From Lachnospiraceae bacterium (GTDB taxonomy: Bacteria; Bacillota; Clostridia; Lachnospirales; Lachnospiraceae), in assembly GCA_015057525.1 (NCBI GenBank), contig SVEE01000001.1:186001-250000 (forward strand): a stretch of DNA of 64,000 nucleotides, given 5' to 3'. The position numbers were made by a program, and so were the translations under genes. Positions 19,721 through 30,010 of this stretch are shown piece after piece. The notes below the pieces were generated by a model. It did not search any database. It was given only the letters and a program-made list of their open reading frames with translations, and was not told the origin of the DNA. How positions within the stretch are numbered: position 1 is the stretch's first letter; every line of letters starts with the position of its first letter.

Positions 19721-21220
19721 ATGGAGATAAAACAAGGTATGTTTGCAGGTCTTAATGGTGAGGCTAAGAATAACAAGTTTACAGTATGGGGTTACACAAT
19801 ATACAACATAGTTCTTGTTGTATGCTATATAATAGAGGTTATTAAAGGCTCAAGAACCGTGTCATATGTATTAGTATTTTCACTCCTTTCCATATTGCCA
19901 CTAGTAGCAATTCATTTGGCATACAGACGTGACAAAGAAAGCACCATGATAAAAAATATATTGATGGGTTCTTATGCTATATCATATTGCTTTACAGTGT
20001 TTACAACAGTTACACAGGTAGCCTTTGTATATGCGATTTTAATATCACTTTTTATAATAAGTTATTGTGATTTAAAGGCAAGTAAGCAGTATGCAATAGG
20101 TTTCGTGTTAATCAATATAGTAAATATCATTAGAATGGGACTTGATGGTGCTATTACTAAGGCAGACCTTGCATCAGTAGAAATAATAATAGGCTTCAGT
20201 ATCATTTACGCTATATACATGATTATGATGACTAAGGTTATGATACTTAATAATCAGGAGAAGCTTTCTCAGATTGAGAAGGAAAAGGAAACAGTATCTG
20301 CCATGTTGGAGCAGATTATGGAAATCTCTGAGAACATGATTGGTGATATACAGGTTGTATCTGAGCGTATGGGTTCTCTTGAGGCATCTGTATCTAAGAC
20401 TAAGAATTCTATGGAAGAGGTATCTAACGGAACTAGTGATACAGCAGATTCTATTCAGTCTCAGATGCTTATGACAGAAGAAATACAGCAATTTATTCAG
20501 AAGGTTGAATCTGTATCAGGTAGCATAGTATCAGACATGGAAGATACTACTGAAGAGGTACAGCAGGGTAAAGATAAGATAGACGAGCTTATTAATCAGG
20601 TACAGATATCTGATGAAGCAAGTGCTAAGGTATCTAAGGAGTTAGATGAACTTACTGCATATACAAGCCAGATGCAGGATATCATTAGCATGATTGAAAA
20701 CATAACTACACAGACAAGTCTTCTTTCTCTTAACGCTTCTATTGAGGCAGCAAGAGTTGGAGAAGCTGGTAAGGGATTTGCAGTTGTTGCATCTGAAATA
20801 TCAAACCTTGCATATCAGACACAGGAAGCTACAGAACACATAACAGAGCTTATCAATAATATATCTAGAGAGCTGGAAGAGGTTGTCAACGTTGTTAACT
20901 ACCTTATGGATAACAGCAAGCTTCAGAGTATAGCTGCAACAGAGACAGCATCAAGCTTTGAAACAATCGCAAGCAGAACAGAAAACATACAGAGACAGAC
21001 ATCAGACCTTTCAGGACTTGTATCTGCACTTGCTAACTCTAACGAAGCAATCGTTGAGAGCATCCAGACAATATCAGCAGCAACAGAAGAAGTTACCGCA
21101 CATTCACAGGAAACTATGGAATGTAGTGAGGAGAACTCATCAATCGTTAACGAGGTAGGAGATATTGTCAACGAATTACAGGCCTTAGCAGAACGCTTAA
21201 ATGAATTACAGAACGAGTAG
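19721..21220 (+). CDS. Methyl-accepting chemotaxis protein, 6-TM type
   Basis: 499 aa. About six hydrophobic segments fill residues 20-180, with no large extracytoplasmic loop, so the sensor is membrane-embedded. There is no clear HAMP domain. The cytoplasmic signalling domain has the hairpin tip ([26 protein letters not shown], split here by the family's E/R/A pattern) flanked by long coiled coils. The tip binds CheA/CheW in this family. Stand-alone gene with its own terminator. A paralogue lies at 37.3 kb. Confidence 0.88.
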   Translation: MEIKQGMFAGLNGEAKNNKFTVWGYTIYNIVLVVCYIIEVIKGSRTVSYVLVFSLLSILPLVAIHLAYRRDKESTMIKNILMGSYAISYCFTVFTTVTQVAFVYAILISLFIISYCDLKASKQYAIGFVLINIVNIIRMGLDGAITKADLASVEIIIGFSIIYAIYMIMMTKVMILNNQEKLSQIEKEKETVSAMLEQIMEISENMIGDIQVVSERMGSLEASVSKTKNSMEEVSNGTSDTADSIQSQMLMTEEIQQFIQKVESVSGSIVSDMEDTTEEVQQGKDKIDELINQVQISDEASAKVSKELDELTAYTSQMQDIISMIENITTQTSLLSLNASIEAARVGEAGKGFAVVASEISNLAYQTQEATEHITELINNISRELEEVVNVVNYLMDNSKLQSIAATETASSFETIASRTENIQRQTSDLSGLVSALANSNEAIVESIQTISAATEEVTAHSQETMECSEENSSIVNEVGDIVNELQALAERLNELQNE

Positions 21221-21262
21221 TAATATTAAAGATAAGAAATTATCGTTACATAAATTGTAAAT

Positions 21263-21296
21263 AAAAAATGCCACATGTTATGTGGCATTTTTTTTA
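21263..21296 (+). terminator. Terminator after the chemoreceptor gene
   Basis: AAAATGCCACAT pairs with ATGTGGCATTTT, followed by a T-run. Confidence 0.9.
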
Positions 21297-21365
21297 TTGT
21301 TAAACATGGGAAGATTTAGAAGAATTGAAATATTCATGAGATTACGGCATGGAAAGTTTATTTAC

Positions 21366-21639
21366 AAAACACTGTAGTTGGATGGTAAAACTTGATATTT
21401 AAAACATAGTATGGCACCTTACATATAAACATATAAAAATCAAACATTTGAACTGCGTATTTAGCGACTGACGAAATCCACCGTTTACTAAGACTTAGGC
21501 GCGAAGGCATTCCTGAGCGTCTTAGTCGAGGTTAACGGGTAGTTCGGCAGCGCGTTGCAGTGTGTTTGAATTTATATGTTTATATGTAGGGTGCCATACT
21601 ATGTTTGAATATAAGTTTTACCATCCAACCACAGTGTTT
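21366..21639 (+). repeat. Long-hairpin structured repeat, copy B
   Basis: Same architecture as copy A. Outer arms run from AAACACTG to CAGTGTTT, including GTTGGATGGTAAAACTT/AAGTTTTACCATCCAAC and AACATAGTATGGCACC/GGTGCCATACTATGTT. The core AGCGACTGACGAAATCCACC is identical to copy A; the inner stem is ACCGTT/AACGGGT and GGCGC/GCGTC. Several stem pairs differ from copy A on both sides at once. It occupies most of the gap between the chemoreceptor and potA. Confidence 0.8.
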
Positions 21640-21776
21640 AACAAAGAGATTTATAGACCGGAATCTCAGTGTAAAAAAAATCTGAAAATTTTAAAAAAAA
21701 TAGTTGGAATATGTCGCAATATATATTATGATGTAGCTTGGTAAAGTGTTAAATTGAGGAAAGGTTGGTATATAAC

Positions 21777-23237
21777 ATGAGCGATACACTAATCGAATTT
21801 AAAAACATAAAAAAAGTCTTTGATGACACGGTAGTTGTTGAGGATTTCAACCTGGAAGTTAAGAAGGGAGAATTTGTAACCTTACTTGGCCCTTCGGGAT
21901 GTGGTAAAACCACCATGCTTCGAATATTAGGAGGCTTTGAACTTCCAACAGAGGGAACAATAATGCTTGATGGTAAGGACATAAGTATGCTCCCACCAAA
22001 TAAGAGACCTATAAATACGGTGTTTCAGAAATACGCACTTTTCCCACATTTAAATGTATATGATAACGTAGCCTTTGGTTTGAAATTAAAGAAAATCTCT
22101 AAGAAGGAACAGGATGAAAAGGTTAAGAAGGCACTTGAACTTGTTGACCTTGAAGGCTTTGAGAAGAGAACAATTCATACACTATCAGGTGGACAACAAC
22201 AGCGTATTGCTATAGCGAGAGCTATTGTCAATGAGCCTGAGGTACTTTTGCTTGACGAGTCCTTAAGTGCTCTTGATTACAAGATGCGTAAGGAGATGCA
22301 GGTCGAGCTTAAGAACATGCATAAAAAACTTGGAATTACATTTATATTTGTAACACATGATCAGGAGGAAGCACTTACCATGTCTGACAAGATAGTAGTT
22401 ATGGCAGACGGTGAAATACAGCAGATTGGAACTCCTGAGGAAATATATAATGAGCCTAAGAATCTATTTGTAGCGGACTTTATCGGTGAAAGTAATATAT
22501 TTAAGGGTACTATGACTGAATACCATAAGGCTAGATTCTGTGGAACAGAGTTTGATTGTGTTGATGACTATGAGAAGGACATGGTTATTGATGCGGTTAT
22601 ACGTCCAGAGGATATTGTAATCACAGATGCAAGCAAGGGTCAGATAACTGGTGAGGTTCTTTCCTGTGATTTCAAGGGAACATTCTATATAGTTGTTGTT
22701 CAGGCTGGTAAAAATGAGATAGAAATACACAGCTTAAAAAATTACCAGATTGGTGAGACGGTAGGTATGTGTATTGAACCTGATAATATTCACATAATTC
22801 CTTACGATAGTAGTATTAACCATTATGTTGGTGAGATTACTAAGTCACAAGAGGAAGGACTCTTACATGTTGAGTTTGTCGACTTTGAAATTGACGTTGA
22901 GCCATCAAGAATTATTCCTGGTGCAACTATGGGCGATGGAGAGGTTGTTGGACCTGACGGAGAGATTATAGACACATTAGGACTTTACGTGGAAGCTTCA
23001 TTTGCTCCTGCTGACGCAGACCTTACAGATGATGCTGAGCAGGGACTTGTTGTTGGTAACATTTTCTCCTTCATATATGTTGATGATCACTACAGATATA
23101 CAGTTCGTAGTAAGTCCGAGGAGGACTACGTTGTCAATGACGAGGATTTGTGGAATCAGGAGGACTACGTAGGTGTAATTATTCCAGAGGACAAGATATC
23201 GTTTAGAATTATAGAGGATAAAGCAGATGAAGAATAG
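21777..23237 (+). CDS. potA: Spermidine/putrescine ABC transporter ATPase
   Basis: 486 aa, longer than typical PotA (about 350-380). ATPase core: Walker A GPSGCGKTT, signature LSGGQQQR, Walker B VLLLDESLSALD (Ser where Pro is usual), H-loop FVTHDQEEALT. A TOBE-type regulatory region follows, and the last roughly 120 residues are an acidic extension with repeated beta segments. I chose ATG 21777 over a TTG at 21765. First gene of a four-gene polyamine uptake operon; its stop overlaps potB by 11 bp. Confidence 0.92.
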   Translation: MSDTLIEFKNIKKVFDDTVVVEDFNLEVKKGEFVTLLGPSGCGKTTMLRILGGFELPTEGTIMLDGKDISMLPPNKRPINTVFQKYALFPHLNVYDNVAFGLKLKKISKKEQDEKVKKALELVDLEGFEKRTIHTLSGGQQQRIAIARAIVNEPEVLLLDESLSALDYKMRKEMQVELKNMHKKLGITFIFVTHDQEEALTMSDKIVVMADGEIQQIGTPEEIYNEPKNLFVADFIGESNIFKGTMTEYHKARFCGTEFDCVDDYEKDMVIDAVIRPEDIVITDASKGQITGEVLSCDFKGTFYIVVVQAGKNEIEIHSLKNYQIGETVGMCIEPDNIHIIPYDSSINHYVGEITKSQEEGLLHVEFVDFEIDVEPSRIIPGATMGDGEVVGPDGEIIDTLGLYVEASFAPADADLTDDAEQGLVVGNIFSFIYVDDHYRYTVRSKSEEDYVVNDEDLWNQEDYVGVIIPEDKISFRIIEDKADEE

Positions 23238-24021
23238 TATGTTTTCTAAGAAACAACTGGCAATACCATATGCTATATTTCTCGTTCTCTTTGTGGTACT
23301 GCCTCTTTTGGTTGTTGTATATTATGGATTTACAAATGGTGATGGAGAACCATCCTTTGATAACTTTATAAGATTTTTTAAAAACGGAAAGACCATGGGT
23401 ACACTTGTGTACAGTATAGCAATAGCACTTATAACAACTATTGTATGTCTGCTTTTGGCATATCCGGTTGCCCTTATTATTGCTAAGGGATGTTACAGTA
23501 AGCGTTCAAAGTTTCTTATGATTTTTGTATTACCTATGTGGATTAATTTTACACTTCGTATTACAGCTCTTAAGGAAATACTGACACTTATTGAGGGGAA
23601 TCTTGCTAACTACCAGTTTTTCAATACCATCCTTTGTATGGTGTATGATTTTCTTCCGTTTATGATGATGCCACTTTACAATGCGTTGACTAAGCTTGAC
23701 AATGGTCTTATTGAAGCGGCGTCGGACCTTGGTGCTAATAAGGTACAGGTGTTTTTTAAGGTTATTTTACCGCTTTCAGTACCCGGTATTGTAAGTGGTG
23801 TAACTATGGTATTCTTGCCATCTATGACTAACTATGTAGTGCTTGATATGATTTACAACAGTACTTACATTATGGGTAGTCTGATTGGAAGTTACTTTAG
23901 TGCATATGATTGGCACAATGGTTCAGTTATTTCTATCATATTACTTCTTATCATTTTAGGAATAACCGTACTTTCAAACAGATACACGGACCAGGAAAAT
24001 GATGCCCGTGTTGCAAGATAA
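23227..24021 (+). CDS. potB: Spermidine/putrescine ABC transporter permease PotB
   Basis: 264 aa inner-membrane permease with about six helices and the EAA loop (EAASDLGANKVQVFFKVILPLSVPGI) that contacts the ATPase. It starts inside the end of potA and works with potC as the membrane channel. Confidence 0.92.
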   Translation: MKNSMFSKKQLAIPYAIFLVLFVVLPLLVVVYYGFTNGDGEPSFDNFIRFFKNGKTMGTLVYSIAIALITTIVCLLLAYPVALIIAKGCYSKRSKFLMIFVLPMWINFTLRITALKEILTLIEGNLANYQFFNTILCMVYDFLPFMMMPLYNALTKLDNGLIEAASDLGANKVQVFFKVILPLSVPGIVSGVTMVFLPSMTNYVVLDMIYNSTYIMGSLIGSYFSAYDWHNGSVISIILLLIILGITVLSNRYTDQENDARVAR

Positions 24022-24059
24022 TCCACCACTTATTGTGGGACTTGAGAATGGAGATAAGA

Positions 24060-24845
24060 ATGAATAAGTTTTTTCAGCATATTTGTATATGGCTTGTATT
24101 GCTGTTTTTATACGCACCAATTTTAATATTGATGGTGTATAGTTTTACTGATTCCACTATGATTGGAACAATAAAAAACTTCTCTATGCAAAACTATGTA
24201 ACCTTGTTTACTACACCTGAATTGGTTGAAATGATAGTTGGTACATTTGTGCTTGCCATCGGTGTTGCGGCACTTTCTACATTTCTTGGAACAACAGGTG
24301 CTATAGGTGCATTTTATTCCAAGAAGAGAACTAGGGGAGCCCTAGAGCTTGCCAATCAGATACCTGTTGTAAATGCAGATGTTGTAACAGGTTTTTCTGT
24401 ATGTATACTTATGATTGTATTTTTCAAGGTTAACAAGGAGACATTTATACCCCTTGTTATAGGACAGACAGCTCTTTGTACACCTTTCGTATATTTGTCA
24501 GTTTTACCTAGATTAAAGCAGATGGATCATCAGCTTTACGAGGCTGCATTAGATCTTGGATGTACCACATCTCAGGCATTAAGAAAGGTTATTATACCTC
24601 AGATTATTCCTGGTATTATATCTGGTTTTATGACAGCCATAACATTGTCACTTGATGACTATTTCATAACAACATATACTAAACCGGCAACCTTTGACAC
24701 CATAAGTACTTACGTTGTAAATGCTACCAAGGGTTCTCAGACAGAGATTAAAACAGCTCTTTGGGCTTTGTCCACCCTTATATTTGTGCTGGTGGCACTT
24801 TATGTTGTAGCGCTTAATTTTACAAAAAAGAAAGAGGAGAAATAA
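24060..24845 (+). CDS. potC: Spermidine/putrescine ABC transporter permease PotC
   Basis: 261 aa permease with about six helices and an EAA loop (EAALDLGCTTSQALRKVIIPQIIPGI). I chose ATG 24060 because GGAG lies 6 bp upstream; in-frame starts at 24033 (TTG) and 24048 would add a few residues. The stop shares one base with the potD start. Confidence 0.92.
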   Translation: MNKFFQHICIWLVLLFLYAPILILMVYSFTDSTMIGTIKNFSMQNYVTLFTTPELVEMIVGTFVLAIGVAALSTFLGTTGAIGAFYSKKRTRGALELANQIPVVNADVVTGFSVCILMIVFFKVNKETFIPLVIGQTALCTPFVYLSVLPRLKQMDHQLYEAALDLGCTTSQALRKVIIPQIIPGIISGFMTAITLSLDDYFITTYTKPATFDTISTYVVNATKGSQTEIKTALWALSTLIFVLVALYVVALNFTKKKEEK

Positions 24846-26302
24846 TGAGATTACTTAATTTAAAATCTAAGAAAATAGTTTCCTATCTCATGTGTGTTGC
24901 TCTTCTTTTGACGAATACAATATTTTTGTCAGGTTGCAAAAGCTCAGAGGAAGAGGATGTTATTGTTCTTAGAGTCAGCAACTGGGAAGAATATATTGAC
25001 GAAGGCGATTGGGACGAAGAGGAAACAATTGAACTTGAAAATGGAACTGTCATTTGTCCAGAGACAAGCATGATTGAGGACTTTGAAGCATGGTTTTACG
25101 AAACCTATGGCAAAAAGGTTGAGGTTGAATATTCCACATTTGGTACAAATGAAGAGTTATATAACCAAATGTCTATGGGTGATACTTATGACTTGGTTTG
25201 TCCATCTGAATACATGATTATGAAGATGATGGCAGAGGATATGCTTTTGCCATATTCAGATTCCTTCTATGATGAGACCATAGAGACTAATTACTATGCA
25301 AAATGTGTATCCCCATATATTAAGAATGTATATGATGAGTTATCTATTAACGGAGAAGCTCTTTCTAAATATGCTGCTGGATATATGTGGGGAACATTGG
25401 GAATCGTATATAATCCAGAGGAAGTAACTGAGGATGAAGCTTCTCACTGGAATATGCTTCTTATGAAGAAGTTTAATAAGAGAGTTACGATTAAAGATAG
25501 TGTTAGAGACGCATATTTTGCAGGAAACAGCATTTACAACGAGGAGCTCCTTTTATCTGAGGATTTTATAAATGCAGATGATTACTATGCCCAGATGGAG
25601 GTTATCCTAAACTCGACAGACACGGCTACTGTAAATTCAGTTGAGGAGATACTTTCTGATATTAAGGATAATGTTTATTCCTTTGAGACAGACAGCGGTA
25701 AAGCAGACATGGTTTCAGGTAAGGTTGTAGCTAACCAGCAGTGGTCAGGAGATGCAGTTTATACATTGGACCAGGCTGAGGAGGAGGGAGTAATTCTCTG
25801 CTATTCAGCGCCTGAAGAAGCTACAAATTTATGGTTTGATGGATGGTGCATGCTTAAGGATGGTATAGGTGAGGATGCGGATAAACAGCTTGCTGCAGAG
25901 GCATTTGTTAACTTCCTTTCTAAACCGGAAAACGCTATTAGAAACATGTGGTATATCGGCTATACTTCTGTTATTTCTGGTGGCGAAGATGAATCTATAC
26001 TCCAGTATGCAGAGTTCCTTTATTCTTCTGATGATGAGGAAGATATGGTGCCTTATCCTATAGCTTATTTCTTCACTGGTGAGGATGAAGCTGATTTAGA
26101 TGAGGAAACAATAGAGGCATATACTATATATACTTATGAGGATCAAATCAACAGACAGCTTTTTGCTCAGTATCCTCCAGAGGATGTTATGAAGCGAAGT
26201 GTTGTAATGGCTTATTTTGATAAGGAGGGCAACGAACGTATAAATCAAATGTGGCTTAACGTTAGATGCTTTGACCTTTATGAATATTTGTCCGGAGATT
26301 AG
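24845..26302 (+). CDS. potD: Spermidine/putrescine-binding lipoprotein PotD
   Basis: 485 aa, longer than typical PotD (about 350). The N-terminal signal peptide ends in a lipobox (LSGC, Cys near residue 31), so the protein is anchored outside the membrane. The solute-binding fold is recognisable from VLRVSNWEEYI, DLVCPSEYMIMKMM, YMWGTLGIVYNP and WFDGWCMLKDG. The extra length is mostly acidic insertions (for example GDWDEEETIELENG). Last gene of the operon, followed by a strong terminator. Confidence 0.9.
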   Translation: MRLLNLKSKKIVSYLMCVALLLTNTIFLSGCKSSEEEDVIVLRVSNWEEYIDEGDWDEEETIELENGTVICPETSMIEDFEAWFYETYGKKVEVEYSTFGTNEELYNQMSMGDTYDLVCPSEYMIMKMMAEDMLLPYSDSFYDETIETNYYAKCVSPYIKNVYDELSINGEALSKYAAGYMWGTLGIVYNPEEVTEDEASHWNMLLMKKFNKRVTIKDSVRDAYFAGNSIYNEELLLSEDFINADDYYAQMEVILNSTDTATVNSVEEILSDIKDNVYSFETDSGKADMVSGKVVANQQWSGDAVYTLDQAEEEGVILCYSAPEEATNLWFDGWCMLKDGIGEDADKQLAAEAFVNFLSKPENAIRNMWYIGYTSVISGGEDESILQYAEFLYSSDDEEDMVPYPIAYFFTGEDEADLDEETIEAYTIYTYEDQINRQLFAQYPPEDVMKRSVVMAYFDKEGNERINQMWLNVRCFDLYEYLSGD

Positions 26303-26310
26303 AATATATA

Positions 26311-26341
26311 AAAACCCGTCCAAGAAACTTGGACGGGTTTT
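26311..26341. terminator. Terminator after potD
   Basis: AAAACCCGTCCAAG and CTTGGACGGGTTTT are a perfect inverted repeat with a 3-nt loop. Confidence 0.92.
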
Positions 26342-26365
26342 AGATTATTTGTATGGTGGTTATTT

Positions 26366-26857
26366 ATGAATAATATGAGTAAAAACAAAATGACAGCTAT
26401 GTGTGGTGTTTTTATCGCATTAGCTATGGTGTTATCATATTTGGAAAATCTTGTTCCTATTAATGTGGCGGTTCCAGGTGTAAAATTAGGCTTGGCCAAT
26501 CTTGTTACTATAGTTGCTCTTGTTAAAATGGGAATAAAACCAGCTGTGTTAATTAGCGTAGGAAGAATTATTCTTTCAGGTATATTGTTTGGAAATGTAA
26601 CTGTGATAATATATAGCTTGGCAGGGGCTTTTTTAAGTATTCTTGCTATGTGTATTGTAAGAAAAATAAAAGCATTTTCTGTAACAGGAGTCAGCATATG
26701 TGGAGCGGTTTTTCATAATTTAGGCCAGATAATTGTAGCTGCATTAATTATGGAGAATGCTAATATAATGTACTACATGATTATTCTTGCATTAACTGGA
26801 ACAATAGCAGGGACTTTAATAGGAATTCTTGCGTCTGTAATATTAAAGAATTTGTAA
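26366..26857 (+). CDS. Gx-type membrane protein (heptaprenyl diphosphate synthase component I-like)
   Basis: 163 aa with about five membrane helices. The opening (ALAMVLSYLENLVPI, PGVKLGLANLVTIVAL) is the signature of the Gx transporter family, commonly annotated as heptaprenyl diphosphate synthase component I and often found near Rnf or FMN-transfer genes. It probably carries a small substrate; enzymatic activity is doubtful. It lies about 160 bp before rnfC. Confidence 0.75.
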   Translation: MNNMSKNKMTAMCGVFIALAMVLSYLENLVPINVAVPGVKLGLANLVTIVALVKMGIKPAVLISVGRIILSGILFGNVTVIIYSLAGAFLSILAMCIVRKIKAFSVTGVSICGAVFHNLGQIIVAALIMENANIMYYMIILALTGTIAGTLIGILASVILKNL

Positions 26858-27016
26858 CAGTATATTATGTGATTTTTATAAGAAATTTATCATAAAACTA
26901 CAACATGTAGTTGTCAAAACCACGTCCATGTATTAAAATAGAAGATGTGAGAGTCTATAAGCCTAAAAAGCTTATTTGATTTCATAGATTATACATTTTA
27001 TAGTGGGGTCGATATA

Positions 27017-28333
27017 ATGAAATTTACGTTTAAAGGTGGTATACATCCTTTCGAGGGTAAAGAGCTTACCATGGATAAGGATGTAATTGAATATATGCCA
27101 AAGGGCGACATGGTTTATCCCCTTAGTCAGCATATTGGTGCACCTGCTACAGCATTGGTCAAGAAAGGTGACCGTGTATTAGTTGGTCAGTTAATCGCAG
27201 AGGCTTCAGGCTTTGTTTCTGCAAATATTCATTCTTCTGTTTCTGGAACTGTCAAAGCAGTGGAACCACGTCTTACTTCATCAGGTTCCAAGGTCAACTC
27301 TATTATTGTTGAAAACGACGGTTTGTTTGAATCTGTGGAATTTATTCCAAACGCTAAACCAATTGAAGAACTTACAAAGGAAGAAATCTTAGACGCTATT
27401 AAGAAAGCCGGCATTGTTGGTATGGGTGGTGCAGGTTTCCCTACTCATGTGAAGCTTTCCCCTAAGGAGCCAGATAAAATTGACACTATTATTGTCAATG
27501 CATCTGAGTGTGAGCCTTATCTTACTTCTGACTACAGAAGACTTATGGATGAAGCTGACAAGGTTATAGAGGGTCTTAGACTTGTCATATCTATGTTTGA
27601 GGGCGCTAAGGGTATTATCGCTGTTGAGGATAATAAACCTAAGGCGATTAAGCTTCTTAAAGACAAGCTTGTAGGTGATAAGGATATAGTAGTTAATTCA
27701 ATGAAAACTAAATACCCTGAAGGTGCTGAGCGTCAGCTTATTTATGCCAACACAGGCAGATATATTAACTCTAAAATGCTTCCAGCAGATGTGGGATGTA
27801 TTGTTCACAACGTAGATACAGTATATGCTATCTGTGAAGCTGTGAGAGAGGGTAGACCTCTTATTGACAGATTAGTTACAGTTTCTGGAGATGCAGTTGA
27901 AAATCCATGTAATATCAATACAAGGATGGGAACAAATTACAAAGAACTTGTTGAAGCTGCTGGTGGATTCAAGAATGATCCAGAGAAGATTATCGCAGGT
28001 GGACCTATGATGGGTAAGGCAATTTATACTTTAGATATTCCTGCTACTAAGTCATCATCAGCAATTCTTTGTATGACTAAGGATGAGGTTTCAGAGTATG
28101 AGCCAAGTAACTGTATCAGATGTGGACGTTGTATAGATGTGTGTCCAGGTAGAGTTATGCCTAGTACACTTATGGATTTAGTAGAGAGAAATGATATCGA
28201 CGGATTTTTGAAATACAATGGTATGGAATGCTGCGAGTGTGGATGTTGCTCGTATGTTTGCCCTGCCAAGAGACATTTAACACAGGCTATAGCAGGAACA
28301 AGAAAAGAAGTTCTTGCAAGCCGTAAGAAGTAG
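27017..28333 (+). CDS. rnfC: Rnf complex subunit C
   Basis: 438 aa. Membrane-associated NADH/ferredoxin-side subunit of the ion-pumping ferredoxin:NAD oxidoreductase. Visible: the N-terminal lipoyl-like barrel, the nucleotide/FMN-binding GMGGAGFPTHVK and two C-terminal 4Fe-4S motifs (CIRCGRCIDVCP and CCECGCCSYVCP). First gene of the rnf operon, start ATG 27017. Confidence 0.95.
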   Translation: MKFTFKGGIHPFEGKELTMDKDVIEYMPKGDMVYPLSQHIGAPATALVKKGDRVLVGQLIAEASGFVSANIHSSVSGTVKAVEPRLTSSGSKVNSIIVENDGLFESVEFIPNAKPIEELTKEEILDAIKKAGIVGMGGAGFPTHVKLSPKEPDKIDTIIVNASECEPYLTSDYRRLMDEADKVIEGLRLVISMFEGAKGIIAVEDNKPKAIKLLKDKLVGDKDIVVNSMKTKYPEGAERQLIYANTGRYINSKMLPADVGCIVHNVDTVYAICEAVREGRPLIDRLVTVSGDAVENPCNINTRMGTNYKELVEAAGGFKNDPEKIIAGGPMMGKAIYTLDIPATKSSSAILCMTKDEVSEYEPSNCIRCGRCIDVCPGRVMPSTLMDLVERNDIDGFLKYNGMECCECGCCSYVCPAKRHLTQAIAGTRKEVLASRKK

Positions 28334-28347
28334 GAGGTGGCAAGACA

Positions 28348-30009
28348 ATGGAAGAATTAAATTTAAAGGTTTCGGCATCTCCTCATGTGAGAGATAAGGA
28401 TACTACTTCAGACATTATGTTTGATGTGATTTTAGCTTTGGTACCTGCCACTGCATTTGGTGTTTATCAGTTTGGCAGCAAGGCTGCGATACTTATTTTA
28501 GCCTGTATTTTAGGTGCTGTGTTATCTGAATATTTATATCAGAAGTTTATTATGCATAAGAAGTCAACAATTGGAGATTTTTCTGCAGCACTTACAGGAC
28601 TTTTACTTGCACTTAACCTTCCACCTACATTACCAGTGTGGATGGGAGTTTTAGGTTCGGTATTTGCTATTATCGTAGTTAAGCAGTTGTTTGGTGGTTT
28701 AGGACAGAACTTTATGAACCCTGCTCTTGCAGCAAGATGTTTTCTTCTCCTTTCCTTTACCAAGCCAATGACTACATTTGTATATGATGGTGTGACTTCT
28801 GCAACACCACTTGCTGTTTTAAAAGCTGGTGGAGAGGTTAGCTTGCAGAATATGTTCATGGGATATACTGGAGGAACAATCGGTGAAGTATCTACAGCTG
28901 CATTGTTAATCGGTGCGATTTACCTCTTGATTAGAAAGGTAATCAGCCCTAAGATTCCTCTTATTTATATTGGAACTTTTGCAGCGTGCATAGCTATTTA
29001 TGCAGCTACAAAGAACTATGATGTTTTAGATTTTACACTGGCTCACCTTTGTGGTGGTGGTCTCATGCTTGGTGCTTGGTTTATGGCTACTGATTATGTT
29101 ACTTCACCAATTACCTCGAAGGGTAAGATAATATTTGGTATAATTCTCGGTTTACTCACATTTGTGCTTCGTATATTTGGAAGTAGTGCAGAGGGAGTTT
29201 CCTATGCAATTATCATAAGTAACCTCTTTGTTCCTCTTATTGAAAAGGTAACTGTTCCTAAGGGCTTTGGTGCTGGAGCAGATATTAGTAAGGAACATAA
29301 GAAGGAAAAGAAAGATTCAAAGAAAGCTTCTGATAAGGAAGAATCTAAGGTGGAAGCTGAGGAAGATAAAGAAGAAGTTAAGGCAAAGATGGATGGCAAG
29401 GGTATTGCCAAGGCTATAGCCGCAATCTTTGTTATTACAGCTGTTATGGGTGCGGCTCTTGGTCTTGTTTACAGCATTACTAAGAAGCCAATCGAGGAGG
29501 CAAACCTTAAAGCAAAGGAAGCTGCTTATGCAGAGGTATTCCCTAACATTAAGGAAGTTATTCCTATATCTGAAGATGAGAATTTCTATAAGGAAATTAC
29601 AGCAGTAGTTCAAAATGCTGGATATGAAAGTGTTACCGTTGATGAAGTTAATCTTGTTGCCAACACAGATGGTAACCTTAATGGTGCAATTATTATTGTA
29701 ACAACCTCTGATGGCTACGCAGGTGACATACAGTTAGTCGTTGGTATTGACATGGAGTGTAATATCAAGGGAATATCATTCCTCAGTATAAGTGAGACAG
29801 TTGGTCTTGGTATGGAAGCTCAAAACGAAGAGTTCCTCAGCCAGTTCTATGGCAAGGGATTTGTTGAATTTGAATATTCTAAATCAGGTGCAGTTGATGA
29901 AAATGAAGTGGATGCATTATCGGGAGCAACTATCACTACTTCGGCAGTTGTGGAAGCTGTTAATGCGGCCATATATACATTTTTAACTATGTTCTATAAG
30001 GGGGTGTAG
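28348..30009 (+). CDS. rnfD: Fused RnfD-RnfG subunit of the Rnf complex
   Basis: 553 aa, about the sum of RnfD and RnfG. Residues 1 to about 310 are RnfD: about nine to ten membrane helices and the covalent FMN site in TSATPLA. A charged linker (about 311-350, KKEKKDSKKASDKEE and following) leads to a single membrane helix (IAAIFVITAVMGAALGLVYSI) and an FMN-binding domain with the attachment motif DALSGATITT near residue 530, which is RnfG. No separate rnfG lies in the operon, which supports a real fusion rather than a frameshift. The stop is 1 bp before rnfE. Confidence 0.9.
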   Translation: MEELNLKVSASPHVRDKDTTSDIMFDVILALVPATAFGVYQFGSKAAILILACILGAVLSEYLYQKFIMHKKSTIGDFSAALTGLLLALNLPPTLPVWMGVLGSVFAIIVVKQLFGGLGQNFMNPALAARCFLLLSFTKPMTTFVYDGVTSATPLAVLKAGGEVSLQNMFMGYTGGTIGEVSTAALLIGAIYLLIRKVISPKIPLIYIGTFAACIAIYAATKNYDVLDFTLAHLCGGGLMLGAWFMATDYVTSPITSKGKIIFGIILGLLTFVLRIFGSSAEGVSYAIIISNLFVPLIEKVTVPKGFGAGADISKEHKKEKKDSKKASDKEESKVEAEEDKEEVKAKMDGKGIAKAIAAIFVITAVMGAALGLVYSITKKPIEEANLKAKEAAYAEVFPNIKEVIPISEDENFYKEITAVVQNAGYESVTVDEVNLVANTDGNLNGAIIIVTTSDGYAGDIQLVVGIDMECNIKGISFLSISETVGLGMEAQNEEFLSQFYGKGFVEFEYSKSGAVDENEVDALSGATITTSAVVEAVNAAIYTFLTMFYKGV

Positions 30010-30010
30010 T

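Noticed and set aside
21562..21744. Short ORF at the right arm of copy B
   Set aside because: It lies inside a hairpin arm and has no ribosome binding site or protein character.
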